Positions 37,401 through 44,798 of a DNA stretch of 64,000 nt are shown here, one piece after another (the stretch's first letter is position 1; every line of letters begins with the position of its first letter). The notes beneath the pieces were generated by a model, which worked only from the letters and a program-made list of their open reading frames with translations, was not told the origin of the DNA and did not search any database. Origin of the DNA: an uncultured Bryobacterales bacterium (GTDB taxonomy: Bacteria; Acidobacteriota; Terriglobia; Bryobacterales; UBA6623). A program made the translations under genes and the position numbers. Location of the stretch: NCBI GenBank assembly GCA_951813605.1, contig OX638379.1:3280062-3344061 (forward strand), read 5' to 3'.

Positions 37401-37792
37401 GCCCCGATGGCCTCGACGGTGATCGATTCCGTAACTGCGCCGATCGTGAGAGTGAAGTCCAAGGTGGCTGTTTGGTTCACCACCAACGTGAACGGCTCCA
37501 GAATGCTCGTTACGAAGCCGTCGGCACTGACCTCCAAGGTGTAGTTCCCCGGCGAGATGCTAAGGAATCCGTAATTGCCGCTGACGTTTGTAACAGTGCT
37601 GCGCTCTACCCCTGTATCGACTTGAAGCAGCACAAGACTTGCATTGGCAACGCTACTTCCGCTTGGGTCGCGGACGGTTCCATTGATTGATGCCGTCGAA
37701 AGCTGAGCATACAGGTTGGCCGGCGTCACGCCCAAGAGGCATGCGAATACAATCCCCGAACATGCAAGCCCGCCAATTTTCTTGCTGAACAT
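34436..37792 (-). CDS. Oar-like TonB-dependent outer-membrane receptor
   Basis: This 1,118-residue protein has a signal peptide (KKIGGLACSGIVFACLLGVT). A carboxypeptidase-regulatory-like beta sandwich occupies about 32-115 ('STASINGTVRDPSGSSVANA', 'GNYGFLSISPGNYTLEVSAD'). The plug domain is at about 150-260 ('RQVMDLPLNGRNFTQLLALT', 'VDGVINQ', 'DQAEFGGAMGGIVNVVTKSG'). The long barrel ends in an aromatic-terminated beta signal 'GAKIVF'. This architecture is the hallmark of acidobacterial Oar-type receptors. They import large or complex substrates, powered by TonB; ligand specificity cannot be read from sequence. No TonB/ExbBD genes are nearby. The gene precedes the FG-GAP, TPR and cytochrome genes on the same strand, which suggests joint use. 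Confidence 0.93.
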   Translation of the reverse strand: MFSKKIGGLACSGIVFACLLGVTPANLYAQLSTASINGTVRDPSGSSVANASLVLLQVDTGVERSTVTNVSGNYGFLSISPGNYTLEVSADGFVTSILEPFTLVVNQTATLDFTLTIGAVTESITVEAIGAEVQSSTAELGAVVEQRQVMDLPLNGRNFTQLLALTPGAAPVSVAQNAGGFATAAIGEFVFPSINGQTNRSNFWMIDGVINQGLMVSTPAVNPVIDAIQEFKVQSHNDQAEFGGAMGGIVNVVTKSGTNSVHGTTWYYGRNDAFDARNTFQPEVTPFKQHQYGASGGGPILKNRTFFYGSYQGFRYRRPDQRFFRVPTSANLNGDLSDEVRQIFDPFSTMADPGNPGAFMRTPFANNVIPTARITPGTLLFAQNTLPSPIATGQPGRNAQDGTPVTQNQHEYSARVDHTVGPKDSLWFRYSVTDLVTARSGGRPALENTSTFLALNTGVSWVHTFGPSSLMQLQFGRNRYTVLNRRDFRSLSDDFAQQVGFANDFCCNFIGTDPTRVPGLNVLNWFSGGEGNSPHGPVGSWQYKGNYSKIWGGHTFKMGAEYNSLGYVSGINDAYSSYLPFQTSDPGNPGNTGSQLASFLLDVPSAYAIRNVLTTFRRGAVMGFYFQDQWKATPKLTVNIGLRYDHTKVPPQGKPEDGNMEVGNYDLSRGVYLLQVQSPSCEERQAPPCIPGGVLPPNVELDPRGRLVNNFTDNWQPRLGLAYRLAPRTAIRASFGIYFESYAAVIQMAENYTGSWPSVGVQRKLAINNPLPEAPRPTIPGLAPVKDLVFPDPTPFNQTSWFLDPYLKNPYSMQWNFGLQHQLNSTTLLSANYVGSGTKRLDLGGLYNVGQTPGPGNPQDRAPFPYIRPTYYDRAWSRSTYHALQLMLNRKYSNGLAYMLSYTYSKALDIGCSGWFVEGCAIQDPYNFNLDRGVSGFDLTQVMSLNWTYQLPFGPGKKFRSDSAVLNHIIGNWQLNSITTARSGQPYTLVISGDIANTGNARNYMRVNLVGNPELSNPTPERWFNQSAYEAPAAFTFGNVGRNTLRTDGVLNFDFSVFRQFPLGEAKSLEIRIEAFNAFNSPVYGTPGRNFSGTTTFGRVLSTANDPRIIQLGAKIVF

Positions 37793-38388
37793 CGTTCACC
37801 TCCAGTTCGCTAACACGGTCCCAAAGTGGCACTAGATCGTAGCACACAGTCCAGGGTGGATTGCACGAAACTTGCTTGCTATTGCCCGATCTTGCTCCTT
37901 GAGGCGGCCGGCGGGGTCCGTAGTCCGCTGGACCCGCTACGCCAAGGGTCGATTGCTAGAAACTTGTCGTGCCCAGTGAGGTCACGCACCGGGAGATGGC
38001 GTGGCGGGTCGGCGAGACCGTTGTTCTCGCACGCGACGCGAGTGACTCCAAACTGGCGGCTCGGCGTGGGGTCCGTCGAAAGCACCCCCGCACCGCATCG
38101 TTCTGAGATCCCGAGAGTGTCGGTAGCGGCATTTCCCGAGAGCGTCCCCTCGACTGAAGGTCTAACGGCGTTCGCTGTAGAGTTCAGCAAGCTGCACCGG
38201 ATTAGCGCTAGCCGGGTCCGGCAGCTTCAACGGTTCGCCGACGCCCATGGCTCGGCAAGTCAGCGCTCAGAGTTGAAGCCGGCGGGGTAGCGGGGAATTC
38301 TCCGACAGCGACGGGATCAAAGCCGGAACTCCAACAACTGCCGGGCCCTTCGCGGGTGTGGGTTCAAACATTCCGTCGTCCCAATCGG
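37793..38388. other. 590-bp region upstream of the receptor, no gene recognised
   Basis: Presumed promoter side of the receptor gene. Open frames on both strands lack motifs. Confidence 0.4.
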
Positions 38389-39123
38389 TCACGCTGGCCC
38401 ATCGATCGCGGACCGCAGGTGGTCGATGACTTCCTCCAGAGGAACGACATCCCCGACATCGATCTCGATGTCTAGCAAGTTGACTTCGTGCATGATCTCG
38501 CAGCGGTCACCGACGGCTTCTCTGGGCACGATCACGTGATAACTGTCCGTGGCATCGCGGCAGGTGGCGTAGACACAGTGACTGGTACTCACACCCGTGA
38601 CAATCAGGGTGTCTACGCCGAGAGCAGTCAGATTCTCATGAAAGTTCGTAGCCTTGAAGGCAGAGGCGTATTTCTTTCGGAGCAACTTCTCGGTGGGGCG
38701 ATGACCCAAGCGTGGATCAAGTTCGAATTCCTGTTCGTCCAGCGCCTTGAGGTTCCTGTCACCGACCTTTCGGTCGTATGGAGACCGCGGCTCGGCCGGG
38801 TCGTAGTCGTAGGTGGTGAAAAAAACCGGGACGCCCCGTTCGCGAGCGACCTCAAGCAGGCGGCTCGTGGCATCGACGACCGAATCCATTGAGCTGCCAA
38901 ACGGAAAGCTGTCGGGCCGTGTCCATTGCAGAGCGAGGTCGATCACAAGCAACGCCGGCCGCTGCCCAAATCCGACTCGACCCGCCCAGTTCAGCTGCAG
39001 GTACTGTTCTCGCAGGTCGGCGAGATGTTCTCTCAGGGGACCGCGCAGTTCATCCGGCAAGCGGAGTCTTGCCGTACCGAACGGCGGGGGCTGGTGCGCG
39101 CCCGTTTGAGGCATCTGATTCAC
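38389..39123 (-). CDS. Isochorismatase-like cysteine hydrolase
   Basis: This 244-residue cytoplasmic protein has the catalytic triad of the family: Asp62 ('RPALLVIDLALQW'), Lys150/151 ('LLRKKYASAFKATN') and Cys183 ('VTGVSTSHCVYATCRDA'). The long N-terminal lead and the 'ASAF' and 'STSHCV' signatures resemble N-carbamoylsarcosine amidohydrolase-type members more than nicotinamidases. It would hydrolyse an amide or carbamoyl compound; the exact substrate is unknown. The start is GTG 39123, with an in-frame ATG at 39114. It is transcribed divergently from the MlrC gene, with 370 bp between them, so they may share a regulatory region. Confidence 0.88.
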   Translation of the reverse strand: MNQMPQTGAHQPPPFGTARLRLPDELRGPLREHLADLREQYLQLNWAGRVGFGQRPALLVIDLALQWTRPDSFPFGSSMDSVVDATSRLLEVARERGVPVFFTTYDYDPAEPRSPYDRKVGDRNLKALDEQEFELDPRLGHRPTEKLLRKKYASAFKATNFHENLTALGVDTLIVTGVSTSHCVYATCRDATDSYHVIVPREAVGDRCEIMHEVNLLDIEIDVGDVVPLEEVIDHLRSAIDGPA

Positions 39124-39494
39124 TTACGACGAAGCCTAAGGGTGTCCCCTGTCGTATTCCCGCTAGCAATCATGACAGAGTCAGAGGCCGATTTTCTGAT
39201 CCATGTCCCGGTCAAGCCTAGGCACTTCTGAAGAGCATGCCGGGTCGGTGCTGAACGCGCGTGGCTTCTTCGAAGCGGCGGCTGGTGACCGCAAATGCGA
39301 GGCATCGGACCGAGAGGTCCTGATGGGGCCGCCCAGAGGAGCGGTGCATGGAATATTCAAGCGACTGGCTCTCTTGGTGTGTTAGTGTCTGTCGGGACCA
39401 CGGTCCTTAACGCGGGCGGCGGCTCAATGCTGGCGCTGCAGCTTTCATAAGCGGCTGCCTGTTGGGCAAGGGGTCCGGGAAGGTCGGCTGTTTG
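39124..39494. promoter_or_regulatory. Divergent intergenic region between isochorismatase and MlrC genes
   Basis: The region holds the promoters of two divergent genes. I cannot fix -35/-10 boxes or an operator with confidence. Confidence 0.35.
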
Positions 39495-41000
39495 ATGAGC
39501 GCAAACTACAGGATCGCTGTCGGATCGATACTCACGGAATGCAACCAGTGGGTCGCCCGGACCACAGAACTGGAGGACTTCGAGAGGATGGAGTTCCGCC
39601 GTGGATCTGAGATTCTGGAGGGCTCTGCAGGAGTTGCGGGGGGAATGCTTCGAGTTCTCCAGCAACGGAACGTCGAGATTCTGCCTCTCATCTCGGCCAG
39701 CGCGTGCCCTGGAGGTCTGCTCTCATCTCACTGCTATCGCCACCTGAGGGAGGAACTCATGGAAGCGCTCAAACGCTTCGATGCGCCCGACGCGGTCCTG
39801 CTCGGGCTGCACGGCGCCGCCAGCGCGGTCGATTTGGAAGACGTGGAGGGGGACATCCTCGAGGCGGTTCGCGAGTTCGTCGGCTCGGGCGTACCCGTGG
39901 TCGCGACGCTCGATCTTCACGCACACGTGACGGAGAAGATGGTTCGCTGCGCCGATGCTCTAGTGGCGTGGGAAACCTACCCGCACAGAGACAGCGTGGA
40001 GACTGGGTCCCGCGGCACACGATTGCTTCTCGACGCCCTTGACGGCAAGGTCAAGCCGACCATGGCGATGGCGAAGGTGCCCGTCCTGACCGGCGCGGTG
40101 AACGCCAGCACTGACGGTGAGACTCCCTTCGCCGACCTGATGCGTCTTGCTAAGAGCTGGGAGGGTCAGGACGGGGTGCTCTCGACAAGCGTTTTCTTGG
40201 TGAATCCGTATTTGGACTGCACCGAAATGGGCAGTGGCGGCCTGGTCATTGCCGATGGGGACAGAGACAGGGCCATCGCCCTTGCGCGTGAGGTGGCCAC
40301 CATGTATTGGGAAAGAAGATACGATCTGGTTCCGTCGATGTACGAGCCCGCCGAGGCGGTCTCGGAAGGACTGCGGATCGAGGGTGGTCCAGTCTTGCTC
40401 GTGGAGACGGCGGATACCTGCGGCGGAGGAGCCGCGGGGGACAGCGTGGCTAGTCTGAAAGCGCTGCTGAAGGCTCAGGTCGATGAACTCTCACTCGTTC
40501 CCATTGTAGACCCCGAGGCTGCAGCCGAATGTCATCAAGCCGGCCCAGGGAAAGAGATCCGTCTTGAGCTTGGACACAAGCTCGACCCCCAGTGGGGCCG
40601 GCCGATTGCCGTCAAAGGCGTGGTCGGAACGTTGTCCGATGGCCGCTTCCGTTATTCCGGTGGCATTTGGGGTGCCCAGTGGGGCGACATGGGGCCATCG
40701 GCGATGCTTCAGATCGGCAGGGTGCAGGTGCTCATCGCTTCGCACCCCACATATGAATGGGCCGATGAGCAGTTTCGTTCGATGAAGATGAACACGAGCG
40801 CGGCCAAGTTCATTGTGGTGAAGAATCCGATGAACTACAGAAACACCTACCTGGAAACGGCCAAGAAAGCCTTCATCCTCGACACGCCGGGACCGACTCC
40901 CGCCATTCTGGACCACGTACAGTTCCAAAGGCTGAAGAGGCCTTACTTTCCTGCCGACAAGGATATCCCGAACTTGACACCCACAATCCTGAGCCACTGA
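39495..41000 (+). CDS. M81 metallopeptidase, MlrC-like
   Basis: ATG 39495 opens a 501-residue protein with a GGGAAGG ribosome site upstream; an in-frame TTG at 39462 is the alternative. It carries MlrC_N blocks 'RIAVGSILTECNQW', 'AVLLGLHGAASAVDLEDVEG' and the metal-binding 'VVATLDLHAHV', then 'WETYPHRDSVETG'. MlrC_C blocks follow ('LLVETADTCGGGAAGDS', 'LELGHKLDP', 'VLIASHPTYEWADEQFR'). Known MlrC enzymes are cytoplasmic zinc proteins that open small peptides, in the microcystin case the linearised tetrapeptide. Most genomic members have unknown substrates. No signal peptide is seen. No mlrA, mlrB or mlrD is present, so microcystin degradation is not implied. Confidence 0.88.
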   Translation: MSANYRIAVGSILTECNQWVARTTELEDFERMEFRRGSEILEGSAGVAGGMLRVLQQRNVEILPLISASACPGGLLSSHCYRHLREELMEALKRFDAPDAVLLGLHGAASAVDLEDVEGDILEAVREFVGSGVPVVATLDLHAHVTEKMVRCADALVAWETYPHRDSVETGSRGTRLLLDALDGKVKPTMAMAKVPVLTGAVNASTDGETPFADLMRLAKSWEGQDGVLSTSVFLVNPYLDCTEMGSGGLVIADGDRDRAIALAREVATMYWERRYDLVPSMYEPAEAVSEGLRIEGGPVLLVETADTCGGGAAGDSVASLKALLKAQVDELSLVPIVDPEAAAECHQAGPGKEIRLELGHKLDPQWGRPIAVKGVVGTLSDGRFRYSGGIWGAQWGDMGPSAMLQIGRVQVLIASHPTYEWADEQFRSMKMNTSAAKFIVVKNPMNYRNTYLETAKKAFILDTPGPTPAILDHVQFQRLKRPYFPADKDIPNLTPTILSH

Positions 41001-41056
41001 GGGCCCTTGAGTTGCGTCGTGAGACCCTGATCCAAGCCGGAATGATGCGAACGCCG

Positions 41057-42679
41057 TCAGTTCTCGGACACCACGCCCTCGATATCCATAGGCCCGAAAA
41101 CTGGGGCCGCCATATTGGCGTCGTCGACGAGATTGCAGTACGGGTCGGATCCCCAGCCATACCAGAGCTTCGCCCCGGGCGGGAGAGGCTCGTTCGGTAT
41201 GCCGCGGCCCAACTCCAACACCACGCGGTTGGGCGATCGAGGGTCAGCAAAGGCCCGGAATATGGCGAGAACCTCAGTCTCGTCAGCATCACGGATCGAA
41301 AAACCCGAAAGTCTGCCGGCTGATCGCAATCGACCGTTCACTTCGGAGAATTCAACATAGAGTGTTCGGCGGTCGCCTCCCCAGGGATCGAGTCTGCCGC
41401 GGTTCACCTTGACATAAGCGCGATCTGGTCGCGGGCCCCGTTTGAGATCGCGGCAAGCCTCGACTTCGGGAAACAGATCGTGGCAGGCGAGATTGGCAAA
41501 CCGTCGGCCTGCGGTTTTCAGGCCCTCGCCGCTAATGTGAATGATGTCGTCGAGTCCCAAATCCACGCTGGCGACCATACCCACATTCGGGATCGTGTGT
41601 TCCGCCAAGCGCTGTACTTCCTGGATCTTGTTCCAGTGCATCCGGTTCTCTGTGACATACCGGCCGATCTGCGCGTAGTAGAAGGGGAGGTCCGGCTGGC
41701 CAAAATCGGTCCAGATAGCTTCGATCAGCGCTTTGAAACGCTCGGCGTACTCGGAGGCCCGTTCCTCCCCCATGTCAGCCTCCCCCTGATACCAGAGAAC
41801 GCCCTTGACCTTTCCTCCGACTGCGCGGAAACGCTCCATCATGGCACCGTAGAGGGACTTCCTGCCCTGCTCCTTGAGCGCTGGGTCCCATCCCGGCGAA
41901 GTCGCTGACCCCGGCCCGATCGATGTGCCGCCGTGGGCGCAAGGCACAAGCCCGATCGGAATGCCCGTCCTGCGCACCATTTCCTTGGAAAAGGTTAGTG
42001 CCAAACCGGCACCATGTTGCCGGTTCTTGCGGAATCGGGCGCGATCCTCGCCGACAAGCGGACCGTCCGGTTGCTGGCCCGGTTTAGCCCACAGGGACAA
42101 CAGGTGGGAAGCATGCTTCCAATGCACTTCATCAATCGACTCCGCCAGCGAATGCAACGGTTCCTCAGCGACCTGCCACTCGTCTCTCATGTTGAAGTTG
42201 TGAACGAGTTCATGCGGGGTTTCGAGGTCCTCAAGACGACCGTTCCCCACCATGTTGGACTGGCCTGAAAGCACCCAGAGATCCCCCACCAAGACGCTCT
42301 GCACAGCGATTGAGGCAAGCGTTTGCCGATCCTCGCTCAAGGCTCGGAGTTCCACGTGGTAGGGGCCACCAACGGGCAGGGCTTGGATGTTCGCTGACCA
42401 ACGATCGCCACTCACAGAACCCACTTGATCCCAGTCGAACCCCTCCACGACCAATCGACGACGTAAAATGCGCGCCTCGATGGAGTCAGCGCCCTCGGCA
42501 GTCACCCTCCCCGCGAGTTCGATGTCCGCATGGTCGGTCGCGTCCCGTTGCAAGACTTGGTAGCTGGCCAAGCCGGAGGTCACCTCAAAGACGGCACCTT
42601 TGGCAGCCCAAGCGGTCAAGGTCAGTGTCCAGACACAGATCCACGCCAGCAGCCAACGCCTCAGGCCGACTGGAGTCAT
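41057..42679 (-). CDS. Secreted sialate O-acetylesterase-like SGNH hydrolase
   Basis: ATG 42679 opens a 540-residue protein with a signal peptide (RRWLLAWICVWTLTLTAWA). A beta-sandwich N-terminal part (about 30-130) precedes the SASA esterase domain with the nucleophile motif 'LSGQSNM' (Ser141). Later come 'GLALTFSKEM', 'PIGLVPCAHGGTSI', 'VKGVLWYQGEADM' and the catalytic Asp/His region 'VASVDLGLDDIIHISGEGLK'. All SGNH blocks appear intact. The family removes O-acetyl groups from sialic acid or hemicellulose; the substrate here is unproven. Together with the sulfatase, sialidase-like and deacetylase genes it suggests attack on heavily decorated glycans. The frame extends 50 codons further upstream, but that part lacks signal features. 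It converges with the MlrC gene, 56 bp apart. Confidence 0.88.
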   Translation of the reverse strand: MTPVGLRRWLLAWICVWTLTLTAWAAKGAVFEVTSGLASYQVLQRDATDHADIELAGRVTAEGADSIEARILRRRLVVEGFDWDQVGSVSGDRWSANIQALPVGGPYHVELRALSEDRQTLASIAVQSVLVGDLWVLSGQSNMVGNGRLEDLETPHELVHNFNMRDEWQVAEEPLHSLAESIDEVHWKHASHLLSLWAKPGQQPDGPLVGEDRARFRKNRQHGAGLALTFSKEMVRRTGIPIGLVPCAHGGTSIGPGSATSPGWDPALKEQGRKSLYGAMMERFRAVGGKVKGVLWYQGEADMGEERASEYAERFKALIEAIWTDFGQPDLPFYYAQIGRYVTENRMHWNKIQEVQRLAEHTIPNVGMVASVDLGLDDIIHISGEGLKTAGRRFANLACHDLFPEVEACRDLKRGPRPDRAYVKVNRGRLDPWGGDRRTLYVEFSEVNGRLRSAGRLSGFSIRDADETEVLAIFRAFADPRSPNRVVLELGRGIPNEPLPPGAKLWYGWGSDPYCNLVDDANMAAPVFGPMDIEGVVSEN

Positions 42680-43307
42680 TGCATTCTCGAATCGCTCCTG
42701 GCCAACGCCAGCAGGCTGAAGGCGTGCGCCCAACCGGAAGCGGACCGGCGACATGAAAGCCGCCGCGAGGGCTCTCCTCCCAGCTGTTGCTCCCATTTCA
42801 GCCGCGCCCCTTTCTCTCTTGCTCGTCATAATGCTCGGACGCTACCACCGGGGAATATCGAGTGTCAAGACTGGGGCTGGGCGATTTGGCACGTTGAGTT
42901 ACCCGAGAGCCGAGCAGGATAGGGCGGAGAATGAGCGGGCACACATCTGGCGCGCTGCGGCCCTCAGGATTCGACGCAAGGCAGCCCCGACTCGCGAAGG
43001 GCGGCTTTTCGGATCAGGCGGTGCTCCGGCTCACAGCCCGGTGTGCGGACTGCAATTCGCGGGATACAGTTCCGATATTCGAACGCGCCCCGCGGCGAGC
43101 GCAACGATGATGGCGTAGCCTTCGAGTTGAGCCTTTGAGTGTCTTCCGATTGCCCACTGGCGTCCGAACGCAGCCGGAGTTCTGACCCCAGCCCGCAGGG
43201 CGCACGGAACGACGGGAGTGCTTATGAGAAAAAGTGGAGGCGTCCGAGAGCCCCGTCGTTCGGTGCGATTGGCTGAAGAGTCCCGACGTTGCCAACGTCG
43301 ATCCGGA
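42680..43307. other. 630-bp intergenic region
   Basis: Upstream of the esterase and downstream of a DUF1501 gene. No gene was recognised in any frame. Confidence 0.4.
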
Positions 43308-44798
43308 TCAAGCCAGAATCTCCTTGACCACGCGGGCGGGGAACTCGTCGGTGAGCCGTTCATTGCGGCCATCGTGCGAGAAGACCAAGTCTCGATGGTT
43401 CAAGCCAAGCTGGTTGAGGATCGTAGCATGCAGGTCATGTACGCTCACGCGGTTCTCCACTGCCTTGTAACCGATTTCATCTGTCGCCCCGAGAACGGTG
43501 CCACCCTTCACGCCAGCCCCCGCTAGCCACACTGTGAAGCCAGTCGGCCCATGATCTCGGCCGGCGATTCCCATATCTCGACTTTGCGAAATTGGGAGGC
43601 GTCCAAATTCGCCGCCCCAAACCAGTAATGTCGAGTCGAACAAGCCGGTGCGCTTCAAGTCCTTAATGAGAGCCGAGATCGGCTTGTCCGTTTTGCCGCA
43701 GGCGTAGCTGAGCTCCTTCTCGAGCTCGAAGTGCGTATCCCAGATCTGCGCTTCGATATAGATCTGCACCAAGCGTACGCCGCGCTCGACAAGCCGTCGG
43801 GCCATCAGGCAGCGTTTTCCGTAGGAGGCTGTCCGTTCGTCGTTCAGCCCATACATCTCCTGAGTCGCTGCATCTTCCTGACTCACATCGAGAGCATCGC
43901 TCGCAGTGAGTTGCATACGCGCGGCCAGTTCATAGTTTGTGATGCGGGCCTCGAGTTCCGGTTGGCCGGGCCGCTGGAGACGATGGGCATGGTCCATTTT
44001 GGAAAGCAATGAACGAGCCACGTCGAGGACCGCCGCCGGATACTCCGGCTCAGCTTTCAGATGAAGCAGCGGAGAACCCTGCGAGCGGACGCGGGTCCCT
44101 TGGTAAACGGGCGGCAGCCATCCCGATTGCCAATTCTGAACGTGGTTGATCGGCAGGCCTTTTGGATCATCCAACACCACGTAGGCGGGCAGATTCTGGT
44201 TCTCCGACCCGAGGCCGTATACGATCCAAGAGCCGATCGAGGGACGATCGGTAAACTGCCGTCCACCCTGCATGATGAAGATGGCGGGCTCGTGGTTGAA
44301 ATGCGTAGTAAACATTGAGCGGATGAGCGCGATGTCGTCCACGTGCTCGGCCAGGTGTGGCAGGATCTCCGATATCTCAATACCTGATTGGCCATGCTTG
44401 GCGAACTTGTACGGCGATGGCATGAACCCGCCGGCCTCGTTGATGAACTCAATGTCGTTCGCAATATCCCGTCCTGGCGGCTGACCAGCGTACTTTTGCA
44501 GCGCCGGCTTTGGATCGAATAGATCTACTTGGCTCGGACCCCCGTTCATAAAGAAATGGATGACCGATTTGGCCTTGGGTTCAAAGTGGGGATCGCGGGC
44601 CTTCAAATCATAGACTCGTCGTTCGGTCGATTCCGCGAGTGCCGCGCTCGGGGATGCTAGGTCTTGGCCGAGCAGGTACGCGAGCGCCGCCCCGTGAAGC
44701 CCGTCGCCGACGCGAGAGAAGAAGCCGCGCCGCGTGAGATGCATCCGGTCGGAACGCCCCAATGGTCTACTTTGATTGCGGGACATCTTTACGCTCAT
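43308..44798 (-). CDS. DUF1501 protein, Tat-exported (cassette 2)
   Basis: This 496-residue protein has a Tat-like signal (RMHLTRRGFFSRVGDGLHGA). It carries the DUF1501 blocks 'SVIHFFMNGGPSQVDLFDPK', 'PSIGSWIVYGLGSENQNLPA', 'GKRCLMARRLVERGVRLVQI', 'STLLVWGGEFGRLPIS', 'GRDHGPTGFTVWLAGAGVKG' and 'DLHATILNQLGLNHRDLVF'. The start ATG overlaps the stop of the upstream cytochrome gene by one base (TGATG), so translation is coupled and stoichiometric production is likely. Compared with cassette 1, an insertion ('SQSRDMGIAGRDH') precedes the GRDH motif and 'EAQIWDTH' replaces the usual 'YKWDQH' region. Function is unknown; the fold is alkaline-phosphatase-like. Confidence 0.93.
   Translation of the reverse strand: MSVKMSRNQSRPLGRSDRMHLTRRGFFSRVGDGLHGAALAYLLGQDLASPSAALAESTERRVYDLKARDPHFEPKAKSVIHFFMNGGPSQVDLFDPKPALQKYAGQPPGRDIANDIEFINEAGGFMPSPYKFAKHGQSGIEISEILPHLAEHVDDIALIRSMFTTHFNHEPAIFIMQGGRQFTDRPSIGSWIVYGLGSENQNLPAYVVLDDPKGLPINHVQNWQSGWLPPVYQGTRVRSQGSPLLHLKAEPEYPAAVLDVARSLLSKMDHAHRLQRPGQPELEARITNYELAARMQLTASDALDVSQEDAATQEMYGLNDERTASYGKRCLMARRLVERGVRLVQIYIEAQIWDTHFELEKELSYACGKTDKPISALIKDLKRTGLFDSTLLVWGGEFGRLPISQSRDMGIAGRDHGPTGFTVWLAGAGVKGGTVLGATDEIGYKAVENRVSVHDLHATILNQLGLNHRDLVFSHDGRNERLTDEFPARVVKEILA

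Noticed and set aside
39495..41000. Microcystin-degradation (mlr) cluster
   Set aside because: Only an MlrC-type gene is present; mlrA, mlrB and mlrD are absent, and the family is broad.
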